Part shown: piece by piece, positions 41,198 through 50,379 of the stretch | Layout of the letters: the number at the start of each line of letters is the position of its first letter | Position numbering within the stretch: the stretch's first letter is position 1 | Assembly: GCF_026626745.1 (NCBI RefSeq) | Contig: NZ_JAPNJW010000001.1 | Location: 2,076,001 to 2,140,000, forward strand | Direction: 5' to 3' | Source of the DNA: Nannocystis sp. RBIL2 | GTDB taxonomy: Bacteria; Myxococcota_A; Polyangia; Nannocystales; Nannocystaceae | DNA: 64,000 nucleotides | Notes under the pieces: model-generated | The model's input: only the letters and a program-made list of their open reading frames with translations | The model's database searches: none | What the model was told of the DNA's origin: nothing | Made by a program: the position numbers and the translations under genes

Positions 41198-42103
41198 ATG
41201 CGCTCGCCCCGGATCGCGTGCCTCGTCCCCGCCGCCACCGACCTCGCGGCGGACCTGGGCCTCGACGTCGTCGGCGTCTCGCACGAGTGCGACCACCCGA
41301 TCGCCCGCGGCCTGCCGGTGCTCACGCGCAGCCGGATCGCCGCCATGCACCCGGACGGCCCCGGCCCGGCGGAGATCGATCTGCAGGTCAGCGCCGCGGT
41401 GGCCGCGGGCGAGCCGCTGTACACCGTCGATCGCGCGGCGCTGGCCCGCCTCGCGCCCGACATCGTGCTGTCGCAGGCGATCTGCGACGTCTGTGCCGCC
41501 CGCGCGAACAGCTGCGATCTGCCCCCCGGCGCGCGCCTGGTCGAGCTCGCCGCCACCAGCCTCGCCGGCCTCGCCGACGACGTGAGGGCCGTGGCCGCGG
41601 CCGCCGGCGTGCCCGAGCGCGGCGAGGCCTGCCTGGCCGACATCGCCGCCCACCACGCCGCGCTGGTGCGTCCGCTCGATCGCCCGCGCACCCTCGCCCT
41701 CGAATGGGGCCACCCGCCGTTCCTCGGCGGCCACTGGGTGCCCGAGCTGGTCGCGCTCGCCGGCGGCGAGCACCTGCTCTCCGGGACAGGTCAGCCCTCG
41801 CGCCGCGCCGACTGGGCCGAGATCGCGGCAGCCGACCCCGACCTCATGGTGTTCATGCCGTGCGGCTACGACCTCGCCGCGGCCGCGGCCGAGGCCGAGG
41901 AGCTGTGCCGTCGCTCGCCGCTCGGCCAGCTCCGCTGCGTCCGCGACGGTCAGCTGTGGGCGGTCGACGCGGTGCACCTGTTCAGCCGCTGCACCCCGCA
42001 GAGCGTCACCCACGGGGCCGCAGTGCTCGCGGCGCTGCTCCGGGGTGACGAGCCCCCGATCGCGCAGGCCTGTCGCATCGAATCGACGCCTGCACTCTCG
42101 TGA
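41198..42103 (+). CDS. BtuF-like periplasmic-binding-fold protein, cobalamin/iron-complex family
   Basis: A 301-residue protein of the class III substrate-binding fold. It has RIACLVPAATDLAADLGL, VVGVSHECDHP, RLAPDIVLSQAICDVCAAR, LALEWGHPPFLGGHWVPELV, LAGGEHLL and a C-terminal VDAVHLFSRC. There is no signal peptide, and the VSHECD...LSQ.IC.VCA pattern marks the cytosolic subgroup often called cobalamin-binding protein, not a true importer component. No permease or ATPase genes adjoin. It starts 38 bp after the Pr6Pr gene. A ligand such as a corrinoid is a family-based guess. Confidence 0.75.
   Translation: MRSPRIACLVPAATDLAADLGLDVVGVSHECDHPIARGLPVLTRSRIAAMHPDGPGPAEIDLQVSAAVAAGEPLYTVDRAALARLAPDIVLSQAICDVCAARANSCDLPPGARLVELAATSLAGLADDVRAVAAAAGVPERGEACLADIAAHHAALVRPLDRPRTLALEWGHPPFLGGHWVPELVALAGGEHLLSGTGQPSRRADWAEIAAADPDLMVFMPCGYDLAAAAAEAEELCRRSPLGQLRCVRDGQLWAVDAVHLFSRCTPQSVTHGAAVLAALLRGDEPPIAQACRIESTPALS
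41773..41790. repeat. 14-bp half-sites inside the BtuF-like gene
   Basis: CCTG at 41773 and CAGG at 41787 around a partial TCC/GGA core. Confidence 0.35.
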
Positions 42104-42165
42104 ATCGCAACACCCGCCATTTTGTACGATGTTCACGGCGATCGCCGTCGCGTAGCGTGCCGGCG

Positions 42166-42921
42166 ATGCGCACTGCAGCCATTCTCGTCAGCATCTCCCT
42201 CGCCCTCGCCTGCGGCGCGGACGCCGGCAAGGCGGCCCCCGGCGGCGAAAAGAAGGCCGAGGCGCCCAAGGCGCCCGACGTCAAGGCGCCCGCAGCGAAG
42301 GCGCCGGAGGCCGCGGAGGGCAAGCCCGCGCCGCTGCACCTCGACATCAGCCACGACAAGTCGGGCGTGCTGGCGCGCGCGGCCTCGACGCTCGAGACCT
42401 CCGAGGCGGTGACGAGCCCCGCGCTCAAGGAGCACCTCGCCGAGCTGTCGCACCACGCCGAGAAGGGGCCGAGCAACGAGGCCCTGTGCGCGCACATGGC
42501 CAAGCTGATGGCCGACAAGGCGTCGCCGGCGATCGACTGCATCCACGCGCTCGAGCACCAGCGGGTCCACGTCGGCCCCGAGATCTTCGCCGAGGTCGCG
42601 CAGTGCGTCACCGAGGCCCAGACCCTCGACGCGCTGCTGCGCTGCGAGGACGCCGAGAAGGAGGCCGAGCGCGAGCTGCACGTGAAGAAGCGCGGCAGCG
42701 GCGTCGAGCCCGAGACCTGCACCAAGCTGTTCACGCACTTCGAGAAGCTGGCGATGGCCGACGCCGGCGACCAGGCCAAGGCGGTCGAGGAGATCCTCGA
42801 GGAGGTGCGCGCCGACATCCTCGAGGCGTGCGCCGAGCAGGGCACGCGGGCCGAGGTCGACTGTGCCCTCAGCGCCAAGGACATGAAGGAACTCGGCGCC
42901 TGTCAGTCGTCACTCATGTGA
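42166..42921 (+). CDS. hypothetical Cys-containing lipoprotein
   Basis: A 251-residue lipoprotein. The start at 42166 gives MRTAAILVSISLALACG with lipobox LALAC. A Lys/Ala/Pro-rich linker with APKAPDVKAPAAKAPEA near-repeats follows. The folded part is helical, acidic and rich in His and Cys (LCAHMAKLMADKASPAIDC, VAQCVTEAQTLDALLRCEDA, ETCTKLFTHFEKL, CALSAKDMKELGAC). Evenly spaced Cys pairs suggest disulphides between helices. No family is recognised. A strong two-way hairpin follows the stop. Confidence 0.65.
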   Translation: MRTAAILVSISLALACGADAGKAAPGGEKKAEAPKAPDVKAPAAKAPEAAEGKPAPLHLDISHDKSGVLARAASTLETSEAVTSPALKEHLAELSHHAEKGPSNEALCAHMAKLMADKASPAIDCIHALEHQRVHVGPEIFAEVAQCVTEAQTLDALLRCEDAEKEAERELHVKKRGSGVEPETCTKLFTHFEKLAMADAGDQAKAVEEILEEVRADILEACAEQGTRAEVDCALSAKDMKELGACQSSLM

Positions 42922-42928
42922 TTCGCGA

Positions 42929-42961
42929 AGCGACGGCCCTCGATCGAGCTGGGCCGTCGCT
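42929..42961. terminator. bidirectional hairpin terminator
   Basis: Perfect 11-bp arms (AGCGACGGCCC and GGGCCGTCGCT) around an 11-nt loop. It lies between the convergent lipoprotein and desaturase genes. No long T-run is present, as is common at this GC content. Confidence 0.7.
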
Positions 42962-42977
42962 CCCGTGATTCGCCCGC

Positions 42978-44069
42978 CTACGCGGCCGACTCTTCGGCCG
43001 CGGCGGGCGAGCGGCCCTGCAGCTCGTCGTGCAGCGTCTCGAGGTCGGGCGCGACCGGCTTCGGGCGGGCGAAGATGGCGAAGATCTTCATCAGCGCCTC
43101 GCCCCAGCCCATCGTCCGGTACGGGTAGCCCATGCGCTCGCAGAAGGCGCGCACGTGCGGGCTCATCCGCTTGTAGTACACGTGCGAATAGTTGGGGAAC
43201 AGGTGGTGCTCGATCTGGTACTGCAGCCCCGAGCACACGAACCCCCCAAACAGCCCCGTGCGGAAGTTGATGGTCGTGCAGGTCTGCAGCGCCAGGAAGT
43301 CCTTGGGCCACTCGCCGCGGCGGACGCACCCCGCCTCGTGCGGGTAGTGGGCCGGGGCCAGCACCGCGAACAGCGGGTAGCCGACGAACGCGATGCGCAC
43401 CATCGCCGCCAGCAGCGCGTCGGAGAACGGGACGAACAGGCAGGGCACGCCGACCCACGCCACCCAGTAGAGCGACATGGCCAGCAGGTCGAGCCAGTGG
43501 GCCCGCCGGCGCCGCGTCGGGTCGAGCAGCGCCTTCGTCAAGAACACCCAGCTCGACTTCTGGCGCAGGAACACGTGGATCCACAGGATCACCGGGAAGA
43601 AGTACTTCTGGACGTGGCGGTAGTAGAACCGCGCCAGCCCGCGCGCCTTCCTCATCTCCGCCTCGTTGGTCACGAACCACGGCATGAAGTCGTGATCGTC
43701 GTCGATCCCCATCACGTTCGGCGCCGCGTGGTGAATCGTGATATGCGCGTTGCGCCAGTACGTGAGGGACAGGTTGGCGAACAGCGGATAGCCGAGGTAC
43801 GACAGCAGGTCGTTGACCCACTTCTTGTCGCTCGTGCCGTTGTGCGTCGACGTATGCGTGTTGGTGACGACCCCCAGCATGCCGTAGGTCGAGATCGCCA
43901 TGCCCAGCCACGCCCACAGCTGCGACTCGCAGGCCAGGAACATCACGTAGCCGGTGATGCAGACGGCGAAGCCGAACAGGAGCTCGGCGATGACCGCGCC
44001 GGTGGCCTTGCGGTGCCACCCTCGAACAGCGAACTCGGCCCGGAGCGCCGCGAATTCTTCGAGATCCAT
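42978..44069 (-). CDS. membrane fatty acid desaturase
   Basis: A 363-residue integral membrane di-iron desaturase. It has the three histidine boxes: HTSTH (72-76), HITIHH (109-114) and QIEHH (285-289). The Gln in the last box is seen in front-end and some acyl-lipid desaturases, often with a fused cytochrome b5, which is absent here. Hydrophobic pairs lie near 28-66 and 193-240. The ATG at 44069 was preferred; a GTG at 44081 is four codons upstream. It inserts a double bond into membrane acyl chains, using electrons from a separate carrier. Confidence 0.85.
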   Translation of the reverse strand: MDLEEFAALRAEFAVRGWHRKATGAVIAELLFGFAVCITGYVMFLACESQLWAWLGMAISTYGMLGVVTNTHTSTHNGTSDKKWVNDLLSYLGYPLFANLSLTYWRNAHITIHHAAPNVMGIDDDHDFMPWFVTNEAEMRKARGLARFYYRHVQKYFFPVILWIHVFLRQKSSWVFLTKALLDPTRRRRAHWLDLLAMSLYWVAWVGVPCLFVPFSDALLAAMVRIAFVGYPLFAVLAPAHYPHEAGCVRRGEWPKDFLALQTCTTINFRTGLFGGFVCSGLQYQIEHHLFPNYSHVYYKRMSPHVRAFCERMGYPYRTMGWGEALMKIFAIFARPKPVAPDLETLHDELQGRSPAAAEESAA

Positions 44070-44764
44070 GTGACCCCACACGTACCTTGCCCGGGTCAGC
44101 GACGGAAGCGGAGAATCGTGAGCTTACAAGCGCGCACCGAGTTGCCCACGCACGGCCCACGCGGCGCCAAACGGCCCAGATCGATCCGCGGCGACCGATC
44201 GCTACGCCGGCGTCCAGCGAGGACGCGACGGCGGGGCGCGCGGCGGCGCGCAATGACCGTTTTGTGACAGATCTCCTCGCCGGGAGCGCAGGGCCCGCTC
44301 AGGCGGGCCTGTCCGCAAGGGCACGTGCCGCGACGTCGGCCCGGGCGCCCCTGCGCTCGCCGACCGGGGCGTGGTGTTCACATTTGCCGCGGCTCCGGCC
44401 AATGCCATGACCCCGGCCACGAATGCACCGACCCGCAGGCGGTGAATGCACACCCGCGACGAGCCTCGGGGGACCACCAATCTTCGCACCCGGCGGACCG
44501 ATCCGAGCAGGGCTCGCCGACGAATCACCCGAGCTCGCGCCTGACGCTCAGGGCCCCTGCCCCCGTTCAGCGGGCCGCAGCGGGCCCGTCGCCCCACCGG
44601 GCCCCGTGGCCAGCGAGCTCGGCAATATCCTCGACCCCTGGACGTCGTGACAGTCCCTGCGCCACCCACATCAGCACCTGAACTGCGTTTCGCTCGCTGC
44701 CTGCGCCGGCCGCCGCGCCCGGCTCGCATCAATCGCGTGGATTGGGTAAAACCCTCGTATCCAC
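44070..44764. other. long intergenic region without a recognised gene
   Basis: About 695 bp between the desaturase and the divergent kinase gene. Frames open on either strand are Arg/Pro-rich and lack family resemblance. It holds two adjoining hairpins at 44292-44325 and presumably the promoters of both neighbours, which were not identified. Confidence 0.5.
44292..44325. repeat. two adjoining hairpins, one of CATG type
   Basis: GGCCCGC, TCAG, GCGGGCC (44292-44309) is perfect. It is directly followed by CTGTCC, GCAA, GGGCAC with half-sites at 44308 and 44322, 14 bp apart. Confidence 0.5.
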
Positions 44765-47700
44765 ATGGACCCGACGTCGGATTCGTCCGAGACCACCGAG
44801 ACGACCGCGGACGGCTCCTTCGACGGACCCCAGGAACCGCCGCCGGGCCCCGGTGAATGCATCGGTCCGTACCGGCTGGTGCGTTACCTCGGCGCCGGCG
44901 GCATGGGCCTGGTCTACGAGGCGATCGACGACGAGCTCGGCGATCGTGTGGCGATCAAGACCCTGAGCCGGCTCGACCCGTGGCGGCTGTTCCGGCTCAA
45001 GCAGGAGTTTCGCACCCTGGCCGGCATCCGCCACGACAACCTGGTCCGCCACGAGGCGCTGGTGGTGGCCGACGGGACCTGGTTCTTGGCCATGGAGTAC
45101 GTGGCCGGCGTCCGCCTCACGGACGCGGTCAAGGCCGACCCGTCGCGGCTGCGCCCGGTCCTGGCCCAGCTCGCCGGCGGGGTGCGGGCGCTGCACGCCG
45201 CCGGCGTGGTCCACCGCGACCTCAAGCCGGCCAACGTCCTCGTCGAGCCCGGCGGGCGCGTCGTCATCCTCGACTTCGGCCTGGCCCAGAGCGCCGGCGC
45301 CGGCGCGACCCAGAGCCGCCGCGGCCCGGCCGGCACGCCCGGCTACATCGCCCCCGAGCTGGCCGAGGGCGCCGCGCCTTCGCCCGCCAGCGACTGGTTC
45401 GCCGTCGGCGTGATCCTGTTCCAGCTGCTCACCGGCGAGCTCCCCGGCGCCCGCCGCAGGCCCGGAGCCTGCGCGCCCGACGTCCCGCCCGACCTCGACG
45501 GCCTGTGCGCGGCGCTGCTCGAACCTGAGCCGAAGGACAGGCCCGACGGCGCCGCGATCGTCGCCCGCCTCGGCGCCGCCGGACCGGCCGAGGGCGCGCT
45601 CGCCCCGGTGCCGCTGTTCGGCCGCGACGACGAGCGGCAGGCGCTGACCGCCGCGATCACGGCGACCGTCGCCGGCGCGCCCGGCTTCGTGCGCGTGCGA
45701 GGGGCCTCGGGCGTGGGCAAGACCCGCCTGGTGCGCGAGGTGCTCGAGTCGCTCGAGCGCACCGGCGCGGCGTGGGTGCTGGCCGGGCGCTGCTACGAGT
45801 GCGAGTCGGTGCCCTACGGCGGCTTCGACGCGGCGATCGACGCCCTGATGCGCCGGCTCAAGGCCGCCGGGCGCTGGCGCGAGGACGACGTGGTCGCCGC
45901 CTCGACCGTGTTCCCGGTGCTGTCGGCGCTGCTGCGCGCGCCGCTGCCCGCGGCCGACGGCGACGATCGCAGCGCGGCGTTCGCCGCGGTGCGGGCGCTG
46001 CTGGCCGCCGCGGCCGACGGGCGCCCTGTCGTGCTGTTCGTCGACGACCTGCACCACGCCGGCGCCGACACTGCCGGCCTGATGCTCGACCTGCTGCTGC
46101 CGCGCGCCGACGGCCTGGCGCTGACGACCGTCGCCACCTGCCGCAGCGACCGCGAGGCCGACAGCGCGTGCCTGCGCGAGCTCCACGCCCGCGCCAGCGC
46201 CCGCGGCCAGGCCATCGCCGAGCGCCCCCTCACTGTCGGCGCGCTGGCCCCCGCGGCCTGCGAGGCGCTGCTGCGCCATCACCTCGGCGGGCGGGCCGAC
46301 GCGCGGATCTCCGACCTGGCCCGAGAGTCAGGTGGCAACCCGTTCTTGGTGGAAGCGCTGGCCCGCGACGGGGCCGCCGGACCGGCGCCCGCGATCGCCG
46401 AGTGGGTCCGGCGGCGCGCGCAGGGCCTGCCCGAGGAGGCCGCGCGGCTGCTGGCCGCGGTGGCCCTGTCGGGCCAGCCGCTGCCGCAGGGGGTGCTGCT
46501 GCAGGCCGCGCGGGTGAAGAGCCCCGGGGCCGCGCTGGGGGCCCTGCGGGCGCTGTCGCTGATCCGCATGCAGGGCACGCGGCGGTGGGACATCGTCGAG
46601 CCGAGCCACGACCGGATCGGCGAGGGCGTGGTCGACGGCCTGGCGCCGGCGCTGCGGGTCCAGCTGCACGGGGCCATCGCCGACGCGCTGGAGCGCGAGC
46701 GCTGGGGCACCGCCGAGCTGCGGGCCCGCCACTGGCACGGCGCCGGCGAGCTCGGCCTGGCCTGCGGCGCCGCCGAGGAGGCCGCGGCCGAGGCCGAGCA
46801 GGCGCTGGCGTTCGAACGCGCCGGCGCCCTGCTCGGCGACGCGGCCGCGTGGATCGCCGGGCTCGACCACCCGCGGGCCGCCGAGCTGCGCCGCCGCCAG
46901 GGCCGCGTGCTGGTCCGCGCCGGCCGCTGCGCCGCCGGGGCCGAGGCGTTCCTGGCCAGCGCCGAACATGTCCCCGAGGACAGCCGTGCCGAGGTCCTGC
47001 GCCAGGCCGCCGACGCGTGGATGGCCGCCGGCTACATCGACCGCGGGCTCGACCTGCTGCGGCCGATGCTGCGCGCCGAGGGCGTGTGGTGGCCGCGCTC
47101 GCCGCTGCTGGCCGTGTTCGCGCTGCTGTGGACCTACGCGAGGCTGCGCCTGCGCGGCATCGAGGTCCGCGGCGAGGTCGCCCCGACCGAGGCGCAGCTG
47201 CGGCGCGTCGACCTGTGCTGGTCGGTCGGCATGGGCCTCACCAACACCATGCCGGCCGACGGCATGCTGTTCGCGGTGCGGGCCGTGCTGGCGGCGCTGC
47301 AGGCCGGCGAACCCGGCCGGGTCGGCCGCGGGCTCGCGGTGCTCGGCGCCTTCCACCGCCTGATCGGCCGCGCCGAGGTCGGCGCGCGCTTCGTCCAGCG
47401 GGCCCGCGAGATCGCCGAGGCCCGCGACGACCCGCAGCTGCTCGGCCTCACCTACGTGTGCTCGGCCGCCGACGCGATGATCACCGGCGACTGGCGCGCG
47501 TGCGTCGCCCGCACCGCCAAGGGCCTCGACGCGCTGTCGGCCCCGCGCGCCGGCATGCCCTGGGAGCGCGTGCTCGGGGCCTGCTTCGAGCTCACCGCGC
47601 TCGACCAGCTGGGCCGCTTCGTCGACGTCGAGCGCCGCGCCGGCGAGCACCTGCGCGACGCCGAGGCCCGCGGCGACCTCTACGGCCTGGTCGTGTTCAG

Positions 47701-48277
47701 CCAGTTCTTCGCCCAGGCCCGCGTCGCCGCCGGCGACCTCGCGGCGGCCCGCCACTACGCGCGCGACAGCGTGCGCCGGTGGACCCAGCGCAACTACACC
47801 CTGCAGCACTTCTACGCCCTGCGCGTCGAGGTCTGCTGCGACCTGTACGACGGCGAGGTCCACCGCGCCGACTCGCGGCTGCGCGAGCGGTGGCCCAGCA
47901 TCGTCGGCGCGGGCCTCTTGCGCAACCCGATCTCGCGGATCGACGCGCTGCTGCTGCGGGCCCGCTGCGCCCTCGCGCGAGGCGACCGTCGCGGCGCGAT
48001 GCGGGTCGCGTGCCGCCTCGGCTGCGAGTCGCGCCCCGACGCGGCCCTGCACGCGCGGTGGATCCGGGCCCGCGCCGCGCCGTCGCGGGCCCGCGCCGAC
48101 GCCGAGCTCGCGGCCGCCGCGGACGGCTTTCAGGCCGCGGGCATGACCCTGGCCGCGTGGTCGATCGAACAGCGACGCGCCGGCGCCGACGTCGAGCGAC
48201 GCGCGCGGGCCGAGCGGGCCCTCCGTGAGCTAGGTGTTTCCGACCCCGAACGCTGGCAACGGGTGTTCCTGCCGTGA
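44765..48277 (+). CDS. Ser/Thr protein kinase fused to AAA/NACHT-like ATPase
   Basis: A 1170-residue signalling protein. The kinase domain (35-290) is complete: GAGGMG loop (43-48), Lys65 in VAIK, HRDLKPAN with Asp152, DFG Asp170 and a degenerate activation segment (GTPGYIAPEL). A second NTPase follows, with Walker A GASGVGKT (313-320) and Walker B VVLFVDDLHHAG. About 600 residues of helical TPR-like repeats come next. No membrane segment is seen. The layout resembles transcription-linked PknK-type kinases, but no DNA-binding C-terminus is evident. Its stop overlaps the start of an FHA gene (GTGA), so kinase and phospho-Thr reader are made together. Confidence 0.85.
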   Translation: MDPTSDSSETTETTADGSFDGPQEPPPGPGECIGPYRLVRYLGAGGMGLVYEAIDDELGDRVAIKTLSRLDPWRLFRLKQEFRTLAGIRHDNLVRHEALVVADGTWFLAMEYVAGVRLTDAVKADPSRLRPVLAQLAGGVRALHAAGVVHRDLKPANVLVEPGGRVVILDFGLAQSAGAGATQSRRGPAGTPGYIAPELAEGAAPSPASDWFAVGVILFQLLTGELPGARRRPGACAPDVPPDLDGLCAALLEPEPKDRPDGAAIVARLGAAGPAEGALAPVPLFGRDDERQALTAAITATVAGAPGFVRVRGASGVGKTRLVREVLESLERTGAAWVLAGRCYECESVPYGGFDAAIDALMRRLKAAGRWREDDVVAASTVFPVLSALLRAPLPAADGDDRSAAFAAVRALLAAAADGRPVVLFVDDLHHAGADTAGLMLDLLLPRADGLALTTVATCRSDREADSACLRELHARASARGQAIAERPLTVGALAPAACEALLRHHLGGRADARISDLARESGGNPFLVEALARDGAAGPAPAIAEWVRRRAQGLPEEAARLLAAVALSGQPLPQGVLLQAARVKSPGAALGALRALSLIRMQGTRRWDIVEPSHDRIGEGVVDGLAPALRVQLHGAIADALERERWGTAELRARHWHGAGELGLACGAAEEAAAEAEQALAFERAGALLGDAAAWIAGLDHPRAAELRRRQGRVLVRAGRCAAGAEAFLASAEHVPEDSRAEVLRQAADAWMAAGYIDRGLDLLRPMLRAEGVWWPRSPLLAVFALLWTYARLRLRGIEVRGEVAPTEAQLRRVDLCWSVGMGLTNTMPADGMLFAVRAVLAALQAGEPGRVGRGLAVLGAFHRLIGRAEVGARFVQRAREIAEARDDPQLLGLTYVCSAADAMITGDWRACVARTAKGLDALSAPRAGMPWERVLGACFELTALDQLGRFVDVERRAGEHLRDAEARGDLYGLVVFSQFFAQARVAAGDLAAARHYARDSVRRWTQRNYTLQHFYALRVEVCCDLYDGEVHRADSRLRERWPSIVGAGLLRNPISRIDALLLRARCALARGDRRGAMRVACRLGCESRPDAALHARWIRARAAPSRARADAELAAAADGFQAAGMTLAAWSIEQRRAGADVERRARAERALRELGVSDPERWQRVFLP
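45524..45541. repeat. 14-bp half-sites inside the kinase gene
   Basis: CCTG at 45524 and CAGG at 45538, with a GCC/GGA core. Confidence 0.35.
46967..46983. repeat. CATG-type palindrome inside the kinase gene
   Basis: CATGTCC, CCGA, GGACAG, with the same loop as the perfect copy at 17697. Half-sites are 14 bp apart. Confidence 0.55.
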
Positions 48278-49215
48278 CTGCGATAGCATCGCCGCCCGTG
48301 GGCGCGCTCCTGGGGCTCGATACGGGGCGGGAAGAGCTCCTCCCCGCCCGCTGCCTGGTCGGCCGCTCGCGCGCCTGCGACCTGATCCTCGCGGCCCGCG
48401 ACGTCTCGAGCCAGCACGCGGTCGTGCAGTGGACCGGCGCGGTGTGGGAGCTGCAGGACCTGGGCAGCCGCAACGGCACCGCCGTCGGCGAGCACCGGCT
48501 GGCCTTCGGCGAGCGCGTGCCGCTGCGGCGCGGCCACCAGATCCGCTTCGGCCGCCAGTCGGGCGCCTTCGAGTTCGTCGACGACGCCCCGCCGCGGCCG
48601 ATGGCCGTCCACCTCGACAGCGGACGGATCCGCGTCGCCGCGGCCGGCCTTTTGGCGCTGCCCGACGACGACCCGCCCGAGCTGCTGCTGTACCCCGACG
48701 GGCCCGATCGCTGGATCGGCGAGCGCCACGGCGAGCTGTCCGAGGTGGGCGACCGCGCCGTCGTCCTGGTCCGCGGCGAGATGTGGCGTGTGCACCTGCC
48801 GACCGGCGGCTCGGGCACGTGGGAGGAGCACCCCTCGGACGTCACCGTCGCCGACCTGCTGCTGCGGTTCTCTCACAGCTCGAACGAGGAGTACGTCGAG
48901 CTGGTGGCGTTCGTCGGCGAGCGGCGCCTCGACCTCCAGGCCCGCGCGCACCACTACCCGCTGCTGCTCCTCGCGCGCGCACGCGTGGCCGATCAGCAGC
49001 GCGGCGTGCCCGAGGCGGAGCAGGGCTGGGTGCAGCAGGACCGGCTGCTGGGAATGCTGAAGATCGAGCCGGGGCACCTCAACATCAGCATCCATCGCAG
49101 CCGCTCGCAGCTCGGCCTGGCGGGCGTCGCCGACGCGGCGAAGCTGGTCGAGCGGCGCAAGGGCACGAAGCAGTTGCGGCTCGGCACGTGTCGGGTCGAG
49201 ATCGTCCGGGTCTGA
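48274..49215 (+). CDS. FHA-domain protein
   Basis: A 313-residue protein. Residues 20-100 form an FHA domain that binds phosphothreonine: LVGRSRACDLILAARDVSSQ (GR...S), then the HA and LQDLGSRNGT (SxxH/NG) signatures. The C-terminal part has a region like a regulatory winged helix (LLLLARARVADQQRGVPEAE, QQDRLLGMLKIEPGHLNISI), with LVERRKGTKQLRLG at the end. It may bind DNA. The GTG at 48274 overlaps the kinase stop, implying that it reads phosphorylation by that kinase. Together they form a likely phospho-switch for the neighbouring secretion genes; that link is inference. Confidence 0.82.
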   Translation: MTAIASPPVGALLGLDTGREELLPARCLVGRSRACDLILAARDVSSQHAVVQWTGAVWELQDLGSRNGTAVGEHRLAFGERVPLRRGHQIRFGRQSGAFEFVDDAPPRPMAVHLDSGRIRVAAAGLLALPDDDPPELLLYPDGPDRWIGERHGELSEVGDRAVVLVRGEMWRVHLPTGGSGTWEEHPSDVTVADLLLRFSHSSNEEYVELVAFVGERRLDLQARAHHYPLLLLARARVADQQRGVPEAEQGWVQQDRLLGMLKIEPGHLNISIHRSRSQLGLAGVADAAKLVERRKGTKQLRLGTCRVEIVRV

Positions 49216-49296
49216 CGCCTGGACCGCCGTAACGCAGGGGTAATGTACAGGCCGGCGGGGCCGTGCGAGCTTGGCCCCGCGAATCAGGGGCGGTCG

Positions 49297-49836
49297 ATGA
49301 GCTCACCCTATATATCCGCGCGCGGTCGACTCTCGGGGACCCGGATCGCGGCGAGACCGGCGATATCTGTAGACGAAGCCGCGCTCGCCGTTCGTCCGGG
49401 CTCCCCGGGTCGTATTGCCACCTCGCAGTGGCTCGACCGTCTCATTCGCACCACCCTGTGCGGGCGGCTGACCGAGGCCGCGCTGCTGCGCTTCGGCGCC
49501 GACAGCTACTATTTGCCGTCGCGCCGCGAGCTGGCGCTCATCCTCCGCGAGAGCCAGGCCGACCGCAAGGCGCACATGCTCGAGCGCTACGACTGCGACG
49601 ACTTCGCCTACGCGATCAAGGGCGAGATGACGGCCCACGCCTACGACACCGGCGAGCTGCGCTACGGCCTGTGCGTCGGCCTCGCGTGGGGCCGCTTCGA
49701 CTGGCTGCCCACCGAGGCGCACGCGATCAACTGGGCCATCACCAGCGACGAGGCGGTGTGGTTCATCGAGCCGCAGACCGACGACATCTATCCGTTCGAC
49801 CGCTGCGTCGGCGGCATCCGGCTGCTCCTCGTGTGA
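49297..49836 (+). CDS. MOA-lectin-like putative cysteine protease domain protein
   Basis: A 179-residue protein. Residues 95-160 resemble the papain-like C-terminal domain of the mushroom agglutinin MOA. Candidate residues are Cys100 in YDCDDFAYA, His142 in EAHAINWAI and Glu158 in WFIEPQTDDI, a possible Cys-His-Glu triad. The lectin repeat of MOA is absent. ATG 49297 is used; an in-frame ATG at 49243 also has a GGGG stretch upstream, so the start is uncertain. No signal peptide is seen. It lies between the FHA gene and the secretion operon and could be a cargo or a processing enzyme. Confidence 0.55.
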   Translation: MSSPYISARGRLSGTRIAARPAISVDEAALAVRPGSPGRIATSQWLDRLIRTTLCGRLTEAALLRFGADSYYLPSRRELALILRESQADRKAHMLERYDCDDFAYAIKGEMTAHAYDTGELRYGLCVGLAWGRFDWLPTEAHAINWAITSDEAVWFIEPQTDDIYPFDRCVGGIRLLLV

Positions 49837-50379
49837 GCGCCGGCGGGCCGGGCGCGGCGCGCGGGCGAGGGTCGCACCGGCGCTTCGGGTGCGCGGTCGC
49901 CGACGGCGCGCATGCGCGAGTTGCCCGCGCAGAACGATGCTCCGTCGCGAAGAGATCGCCTCCGCCGCGCGCAAGCTCGAGCGACCGGCGCGACGCCGCT
50001 GCTGCCCCCACCGGCGCTCCACGGACGGACGTCCGGCGCGCGCTTCCGTAATCCGGGGTGTGGCTGCGCCGCGACGCCCGAATGACCGCGGTGCGGGGTG
50101 AAGACCCCCGAGCGGGTTCGTGGCCGCCTCGCCTTCCCTTGCAATCGTGCAAGATTCAAGGAATCGAGCTTGTGCGCAGACTATCACAAGACACCAAAAA
50201 CAGGAACGAACGATCGTATATTATACTAAAAGACCCACGATCGAAGAGCGTTTCCTGGGCCACAACGTCCGCGACGAACTGGGCTGAGGGAACGCCCGGC
50301 GCCTGGACCTCACACTGTATTTTGATTCGACTCTCTTGCTGGTGAACTTTTCGACTGTGATAGCCTTACGCAGTTTTCC
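49837..50379. other. intergenic region with an AT-rich island
   Basis: 543 bp. From about 50140 to 50380 the DNA is markedly more AT-rich than anywhere else in the window. It includes gtatattatactaaaa (50216-50231) inside the loop of an inverted repeat. This probably contains the promoter and control region of the small secreted protein and exporter genes. Transferred DNA is an alternative. Confidence 0.55.
50211..50243. promoter_or_regulatory. inverted repeat around an AT-rich core
   Basis: CGATCGT (50211-50217) and ACGATCG (50237-50243) are perfect complements. The 19-bp loop contains TATACT, a good -10-like hexamer. No clear -35 partner was found. Operator-promoter overlap is plausible. 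Confidence 0.4.

Noticed and set aside
42899..42918. CCTGTC ... CATG pair as a palindrome family member
   Set aside because: The half-sites are 16 bp apart, not 14, and the inner arms do not pair.
44202..44732. 176-codon minus-strand frame in the long spacer ahead of the kinase gene
   Set aside because: The product is Arg/Gly/Pro-rich with no family resemblance, no ribosome site and no coding bias.
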